In this document: positions 10,061-20,017 of the stretch, in pieces
Layout of the letters: every line of letters begins with the position of its first letter
Position numbering within the stretch: the stretch's first letter is position 1
NCBI GenBank assembly: GCA_049999725.1
Contig: JBNGIS010005452.1
Span: 1-27,748 of the forward strand
Direction of reading: 5' to 3'
DNA: 27,748 bases
Origin: Haplomitrium mnioides
Lineage: Eukaryota; Marchantiophyta; Haplomitriopsida; Calobryales
Notes under the pieces: generated by a model
The model's database searches: none
What the model was told of the DNA's origin: nothing
The model's input: only the letters and a program-made list of their open reading frames with translations
Translations under genes and position numbers: made by a program

Positions 10061-11225
10061 AATACATTAGAGGTTGCAAATGTTAGTATATTGCATCTTG
10101 ATGAAGCAACCAATGTTGGCTTTCAACAAAAGTTATGGAAAGATGTCTTTTTTAATCTTGTTAGGGCACGATTGGTGGTCAAAGATAGTGAGTATCATAC
10201 TTTTTCCATTCGGAATGGTATTTTGTATCAAGACCATCAAATATATGTTCCACAAGATGATGCACTTCGAATGATCCGTTTACAAGAAGTGCATGATATT
10301 CCAATCTTTGGGCATCTTGAGGTAGACAAGACTATGGAGTTGCTTCAACACACTTGGTGGTGGCCAAACCTAGCTTGAGATATTCGTGGCTTTGTTCGTT
10401 CTTCTGAAAGTTGTCAACAAAACAATGCTTCAAGTCAAAAACTAATTGGTCTTCTTCAACCACTACTAATTCCTACTGCTCATTGAGAATATGTAAGTTG
10501 AGATCTTGTCACTTTGCTTCCAACCATACATCGTGAGTATACTACCATTGTGGTGTTTGTAAATAAGCTAAGCAAATAGATTCATCTAGCACCGATGGTG
10601 GATACGATGGATGCTCCATAATTATCAAAGATTTACTTTGATGCAAATTTTCGTTATCACGGAATACCAAAGGTGCTAAATATCTGATAGAGATGCACAA
10701 TTCAATGGGAAGTTTTGGCAAGAGTTGTTCACACTTTTGGGTACAAAACTATCTATGTCTACGACTTATCATCCTCAAATAGATGGGCAAACTAAACATG
10801 CGAATTGCACTATAGAGGATATGCTTCAATCATTTATCAATGTTCATCACACGGATTGGGATAATTTCTTGCTGGTTGTGGAGTTTACATACAACAACTC
10901 CAAACAAGCAAGTAATGGATTTTCTCCTTTCTTTCTCAATTCAGGTCAACATCCTCTTGTTCCCAATGGTTTGCTTTCTTCTCCTTCTTCCAATGTAAAT
11001 CCTTTCTACCTTTTTGTCTCATTTATCTTCCTCTGTACAAGACGCATAAAACCATCTTCTTATTACTCAAAATCGGCAAAAAAAAATGTCGATAAACATC
11101 GTTGTGATTTCTCTTATGTTTTAGATGACAAAGTTATTCTTTCTACTCATGATCTTTCTTTGTCTTTAGATACTCAACTCCATAAATTATCTCCAACTTG
11201 GATTGGTCATTTTTCAATTTCTTAA
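10061..11225 (+). pseudogene. Element B integrase pseudogene
   Basis: The HHCC module is partly kept: HDIPIFGHLE near 10290-10320 is fine, but the second Cys pair reads SSESCQQN, so a zinc ligand is lost. The frame is cut by TGA at about 10376, by further stops around 10485-10580 and by the shared TAA at 10619-10621. After a frameshift near 10680 it resumes as the MFTLLGTKLSMST segment, DGQTKHANCTIEDML (the catalytic Glu position reads Lys) and VVEFTYNNSKQAS. This copy could not integrate. Confidence 0.85.
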
Positions 11226-11592
11226 GTTATTTCTCTCGTTGCGTACAAACTTGTTCTTCCTCTCCATATAAAGATTCATCTTGTATTCCATATCTCTAAA
11301 CTTAAACCTTTTGTTTCTAGTCCTTCTTCTTTTCCAAACTGTGTTCAAATTCCTCCTCCACCTATAGTTCTTGATGATCATGAAGAATATGAGGTGGATC
11401 GTATTTTGGCTAAACGAGTCTTCAAGCGTAGGCAACATTATTAAGCTCAATATAAAGTTTTTTGGAAGGGATATCCGCTTCATAATACTACTTGGGAGCT
11501 GTGTTCAAACATTGAGAATGATCAAGAGGCTATTCAATTATTTGAAACTGCCGATCATGACGAGAACATCATCGATTAGAAGGCGGAGATTG
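11226..11592 (+). pseudogene. Element B integrase tail and chromodomain
   Basis: A VAYKL segment and a PHIKIHLVFHISKLKPF segment are recognisable, followed from about 11386 by a chromodomain with EEYEVDRILAKRVFK, VFWKGYPLH, TTWEL and a QEAIQLFE end. A TAA near 11443 interrupts it. It aligns with the chromodomain of A and keeps the Trp residues that A has lost. Confidence 0.82.
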
Positions 11593-11974
11593 TGTAATAA
11601 TACAAGCATGATGTTGTGCTATTTATAAGAAAATATAAAGGAGTGAAGGAAGTAGTAGAGGGTTATTTTTAGGGTTGAAATCATTTTAAAGTTGCTTGCT
11701 TTTGAAGTTACTTTAAGTGAAGTGGTATATACTCACTTTTAGGGTTGAAATTGGAAGTGACTTGTAAGTGGAAAAAAAGGGGATGCAACCTTCTTCTCTT
11801 ATATAAATAGAAGGGTTTTATAGCCCCACTTCTTATTTTGGAGTTCGTCTCGAGTCACTTAGGTTTTTAAGTTGCTTGGCTTTTGGTTGCCTTATTGGCA
11901 TTTGGTTGAAGAACTCTATTAGTGTTCACTATGAGTTCTTACTCATTTGGATTTGGTCTTTGAGTTCTTTTACA
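11593..11974 (+). repeat. 3' LTR of element B
   Basis: It begins TGTAATAATAC after a purine-rich tract and ends TTCTTTTACA, as in A. It is 382 bp against 433 bp in A. The missing part includes the 44-bp U3 duplication and part of U5. The TATA box is at 11802-11809. Confidence 0.93.
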
Positions 11975-12225
11975 ATGGTAATGGATGCTATAACATACAC
12001 ACACTTGTTCACTTTCACAGTGATCAATAAACTAGTCATGTATTTGATGGATGTAGTGACGGCTTATCCATACGACATCTTGGACATAGAGATTTATATG
12101 AAGGCACCACTTGAATTACTCAAAAGAGTGGTGTTTCATATTTAGAAAGAGAAGCCTAACAGAAAGAATTCAAAATTATTAGCTAGAATTTAGCAAATAA
12201 TAGAAACAAGAAAAAGAAGACCTAT
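11975..12225 (+). pseudogene. Ty1/copia reverse transcriptase fragment, left part
   Basis: Translation from 11979 gives VMDAITYTHLFTFTVINKL, then LMDVVTAY at 12044-12067 and IEIYMKAP. This is motif A of copia-type RT, with the first catalytic Asp in LMDVVTAY, and neighbouring conserved residues. A TAG follows at about 12143. The fragment starts exactly at the end of the B LTR and is cut at 12225 by element C. The copia sequence resumes at 23531. Confidence 0.85.
12221..12225. repeat. Left target-site duplication of element C (CCTAT)
   Basis: CCTAT lies immediately before the first base of the C LTR and is repeated at 23531-23535 immediately after its last base. Five base pairs is the usual length for Ty3/gypsy insertions. 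Confidence 0.88.
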
Positions 12226-12319
12226 TATAATAGTCACTAACTTTAGTAAGCAACAACTAAAAATAGAGACAACTAGATCTAGAAAGCTATTACTAAGTTA
12301 GAATGTCAAAAAGTGAATG
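12226..12319 (+). repeat. 5' LTR of element C, first part
   Basis: It matches 22983-23076 with about seven differences, beginning TATAATAGTCACTAAC and ending GTGAATG. It stops where insertion D begins. The last five bases, GAATG, are repeated where the LTR resumes at 17462. Confidence 0.92.
12315..12319. repeat. Left target-site duplication of insertion D (GAATG)
   Basis: GAATG occurs here and at 17462-17466. The undisturbed 3' LTR of element C has only one corresponding pentamer (AAATG, about 23072-23076), so the second copy was made when D inserted. Confidence 0.8.
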
Positions 12320-12329
12320 CGTTAGGTCT

Positions 12330-14770
12330 TGAGGTTCAGGGCATAGGGGGAGGAGCCCTGCCTTTTGGATTGGATTGGTTCGGTTCGGTTGTAGTATAAT
12401 GCTTAACTTCTAGATTTTAGTCACTGGGTTGGGACAAGGTATAGACTCCCGCTGATTGGTTATCTAGGGATACTCTTGGTCTTGGTGGTAGTAAGGCCCA
12501 GTAGGACTCAAGGGATCGTGAGGGTGCTTCTTCCCCCCATGACCGGCTTAGGACTTGCAAACAACTTTTGGCATGCGAGTTGGTCTTTTGGCTCAAGGAT
12601 AGTAGCCCATAGCAGAATTGAAATAACTTGAATGCGTCTGAATTTTAATTGTTTCAATTGGGAAAGACAGATGCGAAAATGAAATCACAAGCATATACAA
12701 TATTAAGAATAGTACTTTACTGAAAACCAAGGTAGGTACAAATTTTCAGAACATTCGGCTTCCCCACTAGGGTCATAATGCCACAAGAATTTGCTGCTCT
12801 AACTCTTCCCTCTCTTAGATCTCCACTCGACAACACTTCTACTCAACTCTCCATACTCATTCCCTACAAAAACACAACTCCAACCTCAATCTGGAATTTT
12901 GCTAACCTTCCACACGACCTGATTCCCAATACAAAACACAAAACATATTCTAATAAAAGAACAAAGAATAACATAACACAGACCTGTACTCACGAACAAA
13001 TACATAACAAACAAATATGTTCACTTTCGGTTACCTTAGCTACCAGCCAACCACCACCTTGAGAAGGGAACTTTGCCAGTAACATCGAACACGACAACCT
13101 TCCTTCTTTTACCACCTTGGTTCACCAACCCTCTTTCTGAAACAGACTCCGATACTATTCTCCCTTTCTTTCCTTCTTCCTTCTATATCCTATTCTCAAG
13201 TAGACTTCCAACCCCGGTCCATTCTCTGCTCACCTTGTTTCCTTTGGTTCTTCCACTGTCTTCCTTACTCTCTTCTTACCCCTTCATCCACACTCATCTG
13301 CCTTCCTATTCTTCAACATGAATTGCATTCCAATCAACCTCAACTCTTCGTTCACTACCTACACCTACAATTTGCCATTTTGATTCATGTCAGCCTCCAA
13401 TCACCCTTTAACTTAGATCCCAATAATCCTCTTCACACCATGGTATCTCTTCTTATACATCCTTATTCGTTCTCAACAACACTCCGGTCCTTGTATTTCT
13501 TCACATTGCTGGTTCTTATATCAAGAGGTCTGCCACTTCTCATCACCACCTTAAGGACAACTTCCTCTCATCGTCGAAATGGTCTACTTTGCTGAATTCT
13601 ATGTCGAGTACCCTCCTAGGGTCAACCGAAGAACAGATATATGCCTGGCTGCGTATCTTTCCTTTAGGTTCCCACCCTATCTATCACCCCTTAAGTCCCA
13701 TTTCTCCTTACTATTTTGTTCATAAACGGTCACTCGCTGTTGTAACACTGCCAAATGACCATTCACTCATGTGCATTGAGGCACCTGCGTTTCGACAAAG
13801 AAGTTGATCGAGATCTAGTCTAAGCATGGGAGGCGGAATCAACATCTTCACGTGCCACCAAATGGAGCGCAAGCTGACCCGACACCCCTTTCGTTGGTAG
13901 GAAGGCCAGTCTATACCATATCAGCAATTCACATCCTTAATGTCCGCACCGTGGGTATCAGTCCTGCCCTCTATGTTTTGTTTTCTTTTTTCTATTTTTT
14001 TTGCAACTTCCATTGCTGTCAGGTCAGAGCTCATACATCCCACTCCATTCCCACCTTCGAGAGCTAATTTTCCGTTGAGGCTGGGAGCTGTAACCATTCT
14101 CCAAGAGGTATGTTTCTTTACTAAGCAAGCACTACAGAAAACGACAGGGGATCAGATAGATGTCGGTTCAGCCTTCAAAAGAGATTGGGTTCACTCTTTC
14201 GTTCTCACTCTTGCTCTTGAACAAGCTTCATGATTGCAATCGCTTCCTCTGTTCAGCCCCAACATTCCCCTCTGTGCTCGAGTGATCCACCACACTCCAT
14301 CACAACACCATGTCCTCTTGTTTTGATCAATGCTATCTCCTTGAATAACGATCCAACATAGTCTAGATTAACAATCGACGATGCGGCCCGAAGTGAAGCG
14401 ACCAAGCAACTGCAAGTGCAGAATTTTCAGCCGGCTCCATGGGAAGAGATTGGCGACTCTGCATGGACGTGTAGGTTTTTCTTCAGCTGCAATTTGGTGA
14501 AGGTAGTCTACTCACAACTCTTCCAACAATTTCGAATCCACTCCCACAATCAAAACATGATCTCATGATCCTCCTAATGACATTCGCACCATGCCAATTC
14601 GGAGTCCAAGTAGCACGCTCTTTCCCCAATCCATTCCTTACAAAACTATTTTGCCCTCCCTTGTGAATTTGTCTCCCCTTTCTGGCAATACAGGAAAATA
14701 AGGTGGTGCCTTCAGTCCACCATCCCAATGCTGTTCGGGAGCTGCTTCCTTCATCAACATCCGCTGCATA
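12330..14770. other. Left half of insertion D, no recognisable gene
   Basis: From 12340 to 12700 the sequence is mixed with some short direct repeats (TTGGATTGGATTGG and GGTTCGGTTCGG). From 12780 it is strongly C- and T-rich on the plus strand with several open frames of 70 to 97 codons, rich in Ser, Pro, Leu and Thr. None matches a family I recognise, and neighbouring frames do not connect. On the minus strand the frame at 14483-14884 is open for 133 codons but has no known motif and overlaps a duplication. Confidence 0.55.
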
Positions 14771-14772
14771 TA

Positions 14773-14784
14773 CCCCCCCCCCCC
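14773..14784. repeat. Poly-C run of 12
   Basis: A homopolymer of 12 C residues, followed by T and four more C, lies after GCATATA. On the minus strand it encodes the glycine run of the open frame at 14483-14884. Confidence 0.9.
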
Positions 14785-14822
14785 TCCCCACTCGCATATG
14801 TCTGTATTTTCTAGTTGCATTC

Positions 14823-14904
14823 ATATGGAGAGCATTTCTCCACATTGTAGAATCACCACACTTATATGGAGAGCATTTCACCACATTGCAGAATCACCAC
14901 ACGA
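14823..14904. repeat. 41-bp tandem duplication in insertion D
   Basis: ATATGGAGAGCATTT begins at 14823 and again at 14864. Each unit continues through CCACATTG and AGAATCACCACAC, and the two units differ at only a few bases. It is a simple local duplication of unknown meaning. Confidence 0.88.
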
Positions 14905-17460
14905 CCCATTTCTCCTCCTTATTCTGCTAATTGCAAAATTGGAGCCAACTTTATTTCGCGCTTCCCGTACATTCCAAGCTGATACGACTTCCAGTGATGA
15001 CAATCCTCTTCCGCAATTCTCGACTTTGAGCCTCCCTCTCTAAATATAAGGGGAACGCATAACACCTGGGTCTATGCAGGTCCACATGTTTCACCAACAC
15101 CCACCTTAATCAAATCATTCCCCAACCATTCTTGCCTCCCATGCAATGTTTCTGAACTCCCATGCATTGCTGCTACGATGGCCTCTCCCTTGCTATTGAA
15201 GTTCTGCACTTCAAGGTGGCAGCACTCTTTTTCAGAATCCTTAATCGCATCAATCAGCCTACAACTCCCTTCAATATGCCACCATTCGATCTATACTACT
15301 GTTCGTGACCACTTGGCTACCAAGTCCCATCAGTTGCTCAGAATGGCACCCGCAAATTCCTCAAGAAAATTTTATCTTAATAGTTTTTGTGTGATGCCTC
15401 CACACATCTAACCAACTTCATCATGGGGACAATTTCTTCAACCCCGCAAAGGATAACATAGTATATCTGCCTTTGGAGTTTTCTCTGGCCTGTGAAGGCA
15501 TGGGATGGTTTTGTGAAGATTTTAATGTGCTTAAACCCCTATCATAGCATGGGATGCACTTTGATGAAGTATGGAGAAGACTTAGAAGTTATGAGGAGAA
15601 ACTTAGATTTGATCGGTTTTCTTTAATATGTGTAGAATTGAGTACAGATTAAATTTTGTTCTTATTATAAATGTTTAGAATCTGATATTTTATAGAGGAA
15701 TATAATATTTCTTAAGTAATTAGTACAAATTTACAGAAGTGAAAAAGCTCTTGTAAACCAAACGTTATAACCAGTCAAAGTTACAAAAAGGAGTTGCAGA
15801 AAGTCAAAATAGAGAGCATCTACAAACTAGAAAATACAAATATTATTATATAAGTAAAAAATCTTACTTGACAAGCTTTCCAACAAGGTATAGTACATGC
15901 AAATTGACTTAGTATGAATGATTTTATAAAGATTCTTCTAGAATAGACTAAAGAGGAGAAAAGTCAATTTGTTCTTTGACTTATTCTTTGAGGGAATCTC
16001 GAAGTATCATCTTAGGAATTGTTTGTAGGGACAAATATAAGGTAGAAAAGTCTTGGACCAATTTTTGAGATTCTTTGACAAGAGAAGCTCCAAATGAGAA
16101 GCTTCTTCTTGAAGAAGAAAACAAAAGGTGGAGATACTTGAGGAGCACTTGTAGGAACTAATAATTAGAGAGATAATCACCATAGATTCTTTACTTGGGG
16201 TGATAGAATATTTAGTTTTACTCTTAGTAGTTATCTAGACTAGTATATAAAGAGGAGGAGAAGGGAGGAGAGGAGCTGGAGTTTGGACTTGGTTTTCATT
16301 TGGAGATTTTAGATTTGAGAGTTGTGAGAGACATTTGGAGAAGCGCTTGGAGGAGTTCTTGGAGGAGCTACTTTGAAGACTCATTAGAGGGCAAGCACTT
16401 GAGGAGTAGTCTTTCATAGAGTGAGGAGTGTGTTGAGAGTTAGAAGGGTGAGAGCAAGAGTGATTTGGTGAGAGCATTTGGAGTAAAGAGTGAGGATTTC
16501 ACAATATTTTTGTATTGAGTATTCTTCCTTTGTAGATTGTGTTGTGTATTGATGATTGCAGCCACACTTCAACCCACCTCTCATATTCAATGTGCACTCA
16601 ACATCAAAGTCACATGAGGAGAAACCGGCGAAGCATCTAGCTTCACAGGCCGCACCAACATCAACGTCTCCAAGAACGGCACTCTAGCAACATCTCACCC
16701 AAAATTTCTTCACACAAGAAAGGTGCCGCGCAGGAACTTGAGAGCGGGCCAAGAATTCCTCTTTTTTTCTTTTTTATCAACTGGCCCTAACTTCCCATGT
16801 GCACGAAAGTCTATTTCAACCTCCATCTTTGGATGAAGGAGATCTTGGCCGTCCGTTTATCTTCCTTTTCTTTGGCTTAGTTGGTAGCTTAGGTGTCATG
16901 TTAATTAATTAATTTTTTGCATTATCTTTTGTTGTTTACTAACTCAACAACTTTCTTCCAATTCTCACAAACTACCAAAACATATACATGTATAATAATT
17001 TTTCCAAATCCCACAAAGTACAAAACATATACCCATATACCCTGACAGCACATACACACACAACCTCACTTACAAGAGGACGACCTTCTCTTTTCCTCCT
17101 GTTGAAGTGATGTTTCTCCATTTTCCTCCATTTTTGTTGTTCCAACTGTTGTTGTCGTCGCCTAATCTGTTTCTTGACCTGATTGGTACTTGTGATTCAG
17201 AAGACACATGCTATTCTTACAATTGTAATTTCTAGATCCTAAAGAACTTTTCCACTTTAAATATAATAAAAATGTTTTTTAGCTAAATTCTAAGAAAGTA
17301 TTTTGACTGAATCTTTAAAAGTCTTTTGTTCTTTTGTTTGGATAATGTTCGTTGTTTGCCATTTCTGCAAATTGTCTGCTTTTTTTTCTTTCTTTTTCTT
17401 GATTTCTTCCTCCTTTGTCTCTCCTTGCGTGCATCTTTAACTCCCATCTTGGACCCTAAC
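14905..17460. other. Right half of insertion D, no recognisable gene; one LTR-like promoter stretch
   Basis: No coding motif is seen. Between about 15640 and 16560 the sequence changes from AT-rich to GA-rich, with a TATATAAAGAGG motif at 16243-16254 followed by many GAG and TTGGAG repeats and a TTTTTGTATTGAG stretch. This layout (AT-rich upstream part, TATA box, purine-rich transcribed part) resembles a plant LTR of about 0.9 kb. I found no partner copy or clear ends, so it could be a solo LTR or a chance promoter. From 16560 to 17461 only AT-rich filler is visible, including a TTAATTAATTAATT run near 16902. Confidence 0.4.
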
Positions 17461-17484
17461 AGAATGTTACGATAGAGAGAGTGA

Positions 17485-17662
17485 CATGTAGCAAGAGGAG
17501 AGAAAGTCAATGAATTAAAGTGAAAGAAAGGCTACTTTAGAAGAGGATAAGAACACGTGGCAAGTAGAGGATTAAAGTAAATAGAAGGTTCTAAGATAAG
17601 GACACGTGGCAGAAGAATAACTAAAGAGAAATGGAAGGTTCCAACGATAAGGACATGTGGCA
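17485..17662 (+). promoter_or_regulatory. Array of four G-box-like motifs in the C LTR U3
   Basis: The core CACGTGGCA occurs at 17554 and 17603, with variants CATGTAGCA at 17485 and CATGTGGCA at 17654. Spacings are 69, 49 and 51 bp, identical to the 3' LTR (23095, 23164, 23213, 23264). CACGTGGC is the plant G-box/ABA-response core bound by bZIP and bHLH factors. Placement upstream of the TATA box suggests it controls element transcription; that is inferred. Confidence 0.7.
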
Positions 17663-17789
17663 AAAGGAGAGTAAAAGTAAAGGGTGGTCCAATCAATGAA
17701 AGAGCAAAAAAGGTGGTCCAATTAGAGGAGGATAGAAAAAGAACCAATTGGGTTTCACCACCTATGTAAGCAAAGTGCTTTTCACTTAG

Positions 17790-17797
17790 TATATAAA
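17790..17797 (+). promoter_or_regulatory. TATA box of the element C LTR
   Basis: TATATAAA sits after a TTCACTTAG stretch and is conserved in the 3' LTR at 23400-23407. It marks the likely core promoter and divides U3 from R. Confidence 0.8.
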
Positions 17798-17922
17798 GAA
17801 GGGAGAGTGCCTTGTTGGGCATCTCTTACCTTGTGGGTTCTTGAAGTTCTTTATGCGCTACTCTTGTATGTGTTGTGCTTGTGCTAATTTTTGGTGTGCA
17901 ATGTATGTGTGTAGTGTTACAA

Positions 17923-17936
17923 TGGTATCAAAGCTT
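17923..17936 (+). other. Primer binding site of element C, initiator-Met tRNA type
   Basis: TGGTATCAAAGCTT starts one base after the LTR end at 17921. It matches the complement of initiator-Met tRNA (TGGTATCAGAGC) with one mismatch over the first 12 bases. Confidence 0.88.
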
Positions 17937-17939
17937 GGT

Positions 17940-17978
17940 CTTCTCTAAAGAAGTGTGGATTACCCCTCTTTAGAGAAG
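17940..17978 (+). other. Perfect 11-bp hairpin just after the primer site
   Basis: CTTCTCTAAAG at 17940-17950 is exactly inverted as CTTTAGAGAAG at 17968-17978, with a 17-base loop. It would form in the 5' leader of the element RNA, three bases beyond the primer site. A role in packaging or priming is possible but not shown. Confidence 0.7.
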
Positions 17979-18581
17979 CACTAAAGCCCTCTTAGAGTAG
18001 TAGAATCTCCTTTTTGCATGAACTCCAAGAGAGTCAAACTTTCAAGTTTTCATGAATAAAAGATAACAAATATCCCATTTTTTATAAATGAAGATAAGAA
18101 GTTTGACTTGATACTACGATATTTAATGAATAGAGGAGCATTTTTACCTCCTAGAATTTCTCTATTAAATCCCTTTAATATTCATGTGTTTAACATTGAC
18201 AAACATTTCTTTCATCAAATTTTAGTATATAATTTTGGAGATGATTTTATAGTTTTTGTAATGGAATCAAGAGAGCCTACTATCTTACCTGTAGTAAACT
18301 ATGGTGTTATGTGGGAGTGTTTTATTTATGTTTTATAGTAGGTAGAAAGTAGATTTGAACCAAGCTCCTTTAGACGAGTTCAACTCCAAGTGCCATATTT
18401 CTATTCAAGTAACGCTCAAACAAACGTAGCGAGATTTTCTTGTTTGTAAGCTTGGAGAGAGGTTTTGTGAGTTAGTGCTAGCCTCAACTAAGCCTTTTAT
18501 TTTACCTATTCTACATAATTGGAATGTGTATATATTTGTTTTTGTATACGTCGCTGGTAGCTAAGTTGTGACAGAAAAACC
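17979..18581 (+). other. Leader of element C with an unassigned 76-codon open frame
   Basis: About 600 bases separate the primer site region from gag. An open frame at 18108-18338 (starting MILRYLMNRGAFLPP) encodes a mostly hydrophobic and aromatic sequence. It includes FGDDFIVFVMESREP, which is not part of any gag or pol domain I recognise. It could be a fragment of captured sequence or chance. The rest has stops in all frames. Confidence 0.4.
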
Positions 18582-19528
18582 ATGGAGGCAAACTCTAGCA
18601 ATCTGGAAGAAAGAGCTTGGATGATGGCCAAGTTGGAGGAGCTTCAAGCAACTCCTATAGCAAGTCAACAACAAACAAACATGCTGATGGGAGAAATGGT
18701 GAAAATGGGACTCCAACAAGAGAATGGAGAAGGAAGTCGAGAAACATTGCTACAAAAGATGAGCAAGTCGTGTAAAGTGGAGCCTTATGGAGGAAGTCGC
18801 ATGGTTGGTGTTGTAGAAGGGTGGGTTTATCAAATGGAGGTTCATATGTCATACTCTTTGCATGCTTCAGATTTGGGGAAAGGATTATTTGCAAGGTCAT
18901 TTTTAGCTGAACATACATCCAGTTGGCTACAAGGATGGGAGTGGCAAAAAATGCACGAGGAAAACAACTGTTGTAGAGTGCTCTAAAAGAAGGTTTACTA
19001 CAAAACTTCAAAGCCGTAGACTCTATTCTAACTGCAAGAACAAAGCTTTGGGAGTTAGAGCAACAAGAAAGCGTTGCAAGGTATATTGAAGAGTTTCAGA
19101 GCCTACAAGTTCAAATCGAGGATATGAGTTCAACCAAAGCCCTTGACAAGTTTCTACAAGAATTGAAGAGAAAGATTTGAGAGGAAATCATGATGCGCAA
19201 CCCAAAATATGTTAATAAAGCCATATCGTTTGCACAAAGAATTGAAGGAATAATAGGGATTGTGCAAAAAGGAGGGAATTATAGCCCCACGCCTATGGAG
19301 TTGGGAAACATAAGAAGAAGAGACTTCAATTGCCCAAATCACCAACAAGGAGAGCCACATATTACTATGGATAGGAGGATGGAAGAGAGGCGAGAAACTA
19401 GAACATGCTACAATTGTGGTCGAATAAGACATATTGCACCAAATTGCAGAGCAATACAATGCAATCAAGGGCAAGTGTTTCAACAACCTCTTCACAATAT
19501 CAATAATGAAGGAGACCAAGAATGTTAG
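18582..19528 (+). pseudogene. gag: Element C gag with zinc knuckle
   Basis: The ATG at 18582 opens a frame (MEANSSNLEERAW) with a likely coiled-coil N-terminus. It shifts by one base near 18975 and continues as ALKEGLLQNFKAVDSILTA, WELEQQESVARYIEEFQSL and FLQELKRKI, the classic Ty3/gypsy gag pattern. A TGA at about 19178 interrupts it. From 19190 it is open to 19528 and contains a CX2CX4HX4C knuckle at 19406-19447 (CYNCGRIRHIAPNC), which would bind element RNA in the particle. Elements A and B lack this knuckle. Confidence 0.9.
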
Positions 19529-19609
19529 GGAAACAATGGACACCAGTAAAAAGACCTCGTGATTTTGCTGGGATGAAGAAGAAAGACAAGAGAAAAAGTT
19601 GAATATGTC

Positions 19610-19975
19610 AAGTAGAAAAAAAATGGAGGACTAATTGTAGTTGATGGGTGGATGGAAGGATTTCCAATAAAGGTTTTGGTGGATTCCAGAGTAGAAGAAA
19701 ACTATTTATCATGAGCAATAACACTAAAGTTGAAGTTACCCTTTGAGGAAGAAGAGCACGAGGTAGTTGAAATGGCAAACAGACAAAGCGAGCCAATTGG
19801 AAGATTGGCTCAAAGTATATCTTTACATATGGGCAACTATCAAGAAGAGCTTGAATGGAAGATCACAATATTAGCAAGATATGATGCCATTTTGGGAATG
19901 AAGTGGTTGAGAAGACATAACCCGCAAGTGGACTGGCAAAAGAAGAGCCTCATAACACCTCAATGGAAGATTTAG
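19610..19975 (+). pseudogene. Element C aspartic protease domain
   Basis: The segment reads GFPIKVLVDSR, with Asp of the LVDS motif near 19680; the consensus Gly after DS is Arg. A TGA follows at about 19712. The second half, open from 19730, has GRLAQSISLHMGNYQ and the typical ILGMKWLRRHNPQVDW end. It lies in the same frame as the preceding gag end and the following RT. Confidence 0.85.
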
Positions 19976-20017
19976 GGAGATCGTATATGACCTTATTCAA
20001 GGAAACTACTTCTATAT

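Larger units (their letters stand above)
7826..11974 (+). mobile_element. Element B: 5'-truncated chromovirus copy, same family as A
   Basis: Sequence similarity to element A starts abruptly at 7826 (ATATCAAATAGAACAAG), which corresponds to 1120 in A. The 5' LTR, primer site and start of gag, about 755 bp, are missing. The rest runs through gag, protease, RT, RNase H, integrase and chromodomain to a 3' LTR at 11593-11974. Unlike A it has several frameshifts and internal deletions, for example in the protease around 8300-8510. The right edge abuts a copia RT sequence at 11975, whereas the left flank is unrelated to copia, so the truncation involved a deletion or rearrangement. Confidence 0.92.
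12320..17461. mobile_element. Insertion D: 5.1-kb unclassified element in the C LTR
   Basis: D interrupts the 5' LTR of element C and has a 5-bp duplication on both sides. Its ends read CGTTAGG and CCTAACA, so seven terminal bases are inverted-complementary except the outermost one (C against expected T). TG...CA ends and a 5-bp duplication suggest an LTR element. No internal LTR pair, primer site or polyprotein motif is visible, although D must be younger than C, whose own LTRs are still about 96% alike. The plus strand is C- and T-rich from 12780 to 15420 and G- and A-rich from 15900 to 16500, giving a mosaic look. It may be a non-autonomous element, a DNA transposon carrying host fragments, or an element that lost one end. 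Confidence 0.7.
17462..17921 (+). repeat. 5' LTR of element C, second part
   Basis: The LTR resumes with GAATG, the duplicated target, and runs to GTGTTACA. It aligns with 23072-23530. It includes the G-box-like array (17485-17662), two GGTGGTCCAAT motifs around 17680-17720, and a TATATAAA box at 17790-17797. Confidence 0.93.

Noticed and set aside
12395-12425. Minus-strand GAAGTTAAGC resembling the 5S rRNA box region
   Set aside because: Only about ten bases agree, and no further 5S sequence is found around it.
13073-14233. Series of 70-97-codon plus-strand frames in insertion D
   Set aside because: C- and T-rich composition removes stop codons. The frames do not join and match no family I know.
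14483-14884. Minus-strand 133-codon open frame in insertion D
   Set aside because: It crosses a 41-bp duplication and a poly-C run and has no recognisable domain. I describe it in the region entry but do not call it a gene.
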